This document shows positions 5,803 to 6,089 of a DNA stretch of 6,089 bases, in pieces (position 1 is the first letter of the stretch; every line of letters begins with the position of its first letter). The stretch spans positions 1 to 6,089 of the forward strand of contig JAUJMI010000239.1 of the NCBI GenBank assembly GCA_030446945.1, read 5' to 3'. The notes beneath the pieces are model-generated. The model searched no databases. It was not told where the DNA came from and saw only the letters and a list, made by a program, of their open reading frames with translations. This DNA comes from Longimicrobium sp. GTDB lineage: Bacteria; Gemmatimonadota; Gemmatimonadetes; Longimicrobiales; Longimicrobiaceae. Made by a program: the position numbers and the translations under genes.

Positions 5803-5819
5803 GGCAGCTGCAAGCTGCC
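5803..5819. repeat. Short perfect palindrome after murA
   Basis: GGCAGCT (5803-5809) and AGCTGCC (5813-5819) form a 7-bp stem with a three-base loop, 16 bases beyond the murA stop codon. With the neighbouring 12-bp and 11-bp palindromes it makes a string of hairpins at the 3' end of the murA transcript, which may stabilise or end the message. Confidence 0.5.
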
Positions 5820-5834
5820 GGGTGAGGGCCGCCG

Positions 5835-6089
5835 TTACGTCCGCGAATCCGCCTTCTCGATCCGCGCGCCCAAAGCGATCAGCCGCTCGTCTATGCGCTC
5901 GTAGCCGCGCTCGATCTGGGCGATGTTGTAGATGTCGCTGCGGCCCTGGGCCCCCAGGGCGGCGATCAGGAGCGCCATGCCGGCGCGGATGTCGGGGCTC
6001 TCCACCGGGGCGCCGCGCAGGGGAGAGGGGCCGATCACCAGGACGCGGTGCGGGTCGCAGAGAACGAGGCGCGCGCCCATCGAGACCAG
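5835..6089 (-). CDS. murA: UDP-N-acetylglucosamine 1-carboxyvinyltransferase MurA, C-terminal end (partial)
   Basis: MurA transfers enolpyruvate from phosphoenolpyruvate to UDP-GlcNAc, the first committed step of peptidoglycan synthesis in the cytoplasm. Only the last 84 residues are in the window; the frame is open at the window's end. Family signatures are clear: [20 protein letters not shown], whose Asp-Ile-Arg corresponds to the active-site Asp-Leu-Arg near E. coli 369-371, and [20 protein letters not shown], whose RGYERI Arg corresponds to the phosphate-contacting Arg397. The gene ends with TAA at 5837-5835, followed by a string of palindromes. Identity rests on these motifs; the catalytic Cys region is outside the window. 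Confidence 0.95.
   Translation of the reverse strand: MVSMGARLVLCDPHRVLVIGPSPLRGAPVESPDIRAGMALLIAALGAQGRSDIYNIAQIERGYERIDERLIALGARIEKADSRT

Overview
The window is a very GC-rich stretch of a bacterial chromosome in which every convincing gene lies on the minus strand, so transcription runs from high to low coordinates. In that direction the order is: murA (3' end only), a small phasin/UbiK-like coiled-coil protein, a PgeF/YfiH-type multicopper-like purine nucleoside phosphorylase, an FRG-domain protein, rimP, nusA, an L7Ae/YlxQ-type RNA-binding protein, and the 5' part of infB. The strong GC bias at third codon positions, the interspersed repeats and the wording of the MurA and IF2 N-terminal sequences suggest a Gemmatimonadota (Longimicrobium-like) bacterium. 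That placement is an inference from pattern recognition, not a database result.

Region 1 (about 3176 down to 1) is the conserved nusA-infB operon for ribosome maturation, transcription elongation/antitermination and translation initiation. It has a good sigma70-type promoter (TTGACT, 17 bases, TATTCT) and a structured leader of about 100 bases ending in a hairpin plus seven-T run 32 bases before the rimP start. This arrangement looks like a transcription attenuator. The usual ylxR gene is absent between nusA and ylxQ. The infB reading frame is closed by a TGA after 237 codons, inside the Pro/Ala-rich linker and before any GTPase domain, so either the sequence has an indel there or the gene is really interrupted.

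Region 2 (3181-3548) has no gene. It holds a symmetrical repeat: G-rich short repeats, a unit of about 75 bases, a spacer, an inverted copy of that unit, and C-rich short repeats. It fills the space between the FRG gene's stop codon and the rimP promoter.

Region 3 (3549-5580) holds three closely packed genes (phasin-like, pgeF, FRG). The first two overlap by four bases (ATGA), and the FRG gene follows after 56 bases with its own strong ribosome binding site. The first two look like ordinary housekeeping genes; the FRG gene looks like an accessory insertion between conserved genes.

Region 4 (5581-5834) separates murA from the phasin-like gene and is packed with perfect GC-rich palindromes of the REP type. 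Downstream of it in coordinates (5835-6089) is the C-terminal 84 residues of MurA, cut by the window edge.
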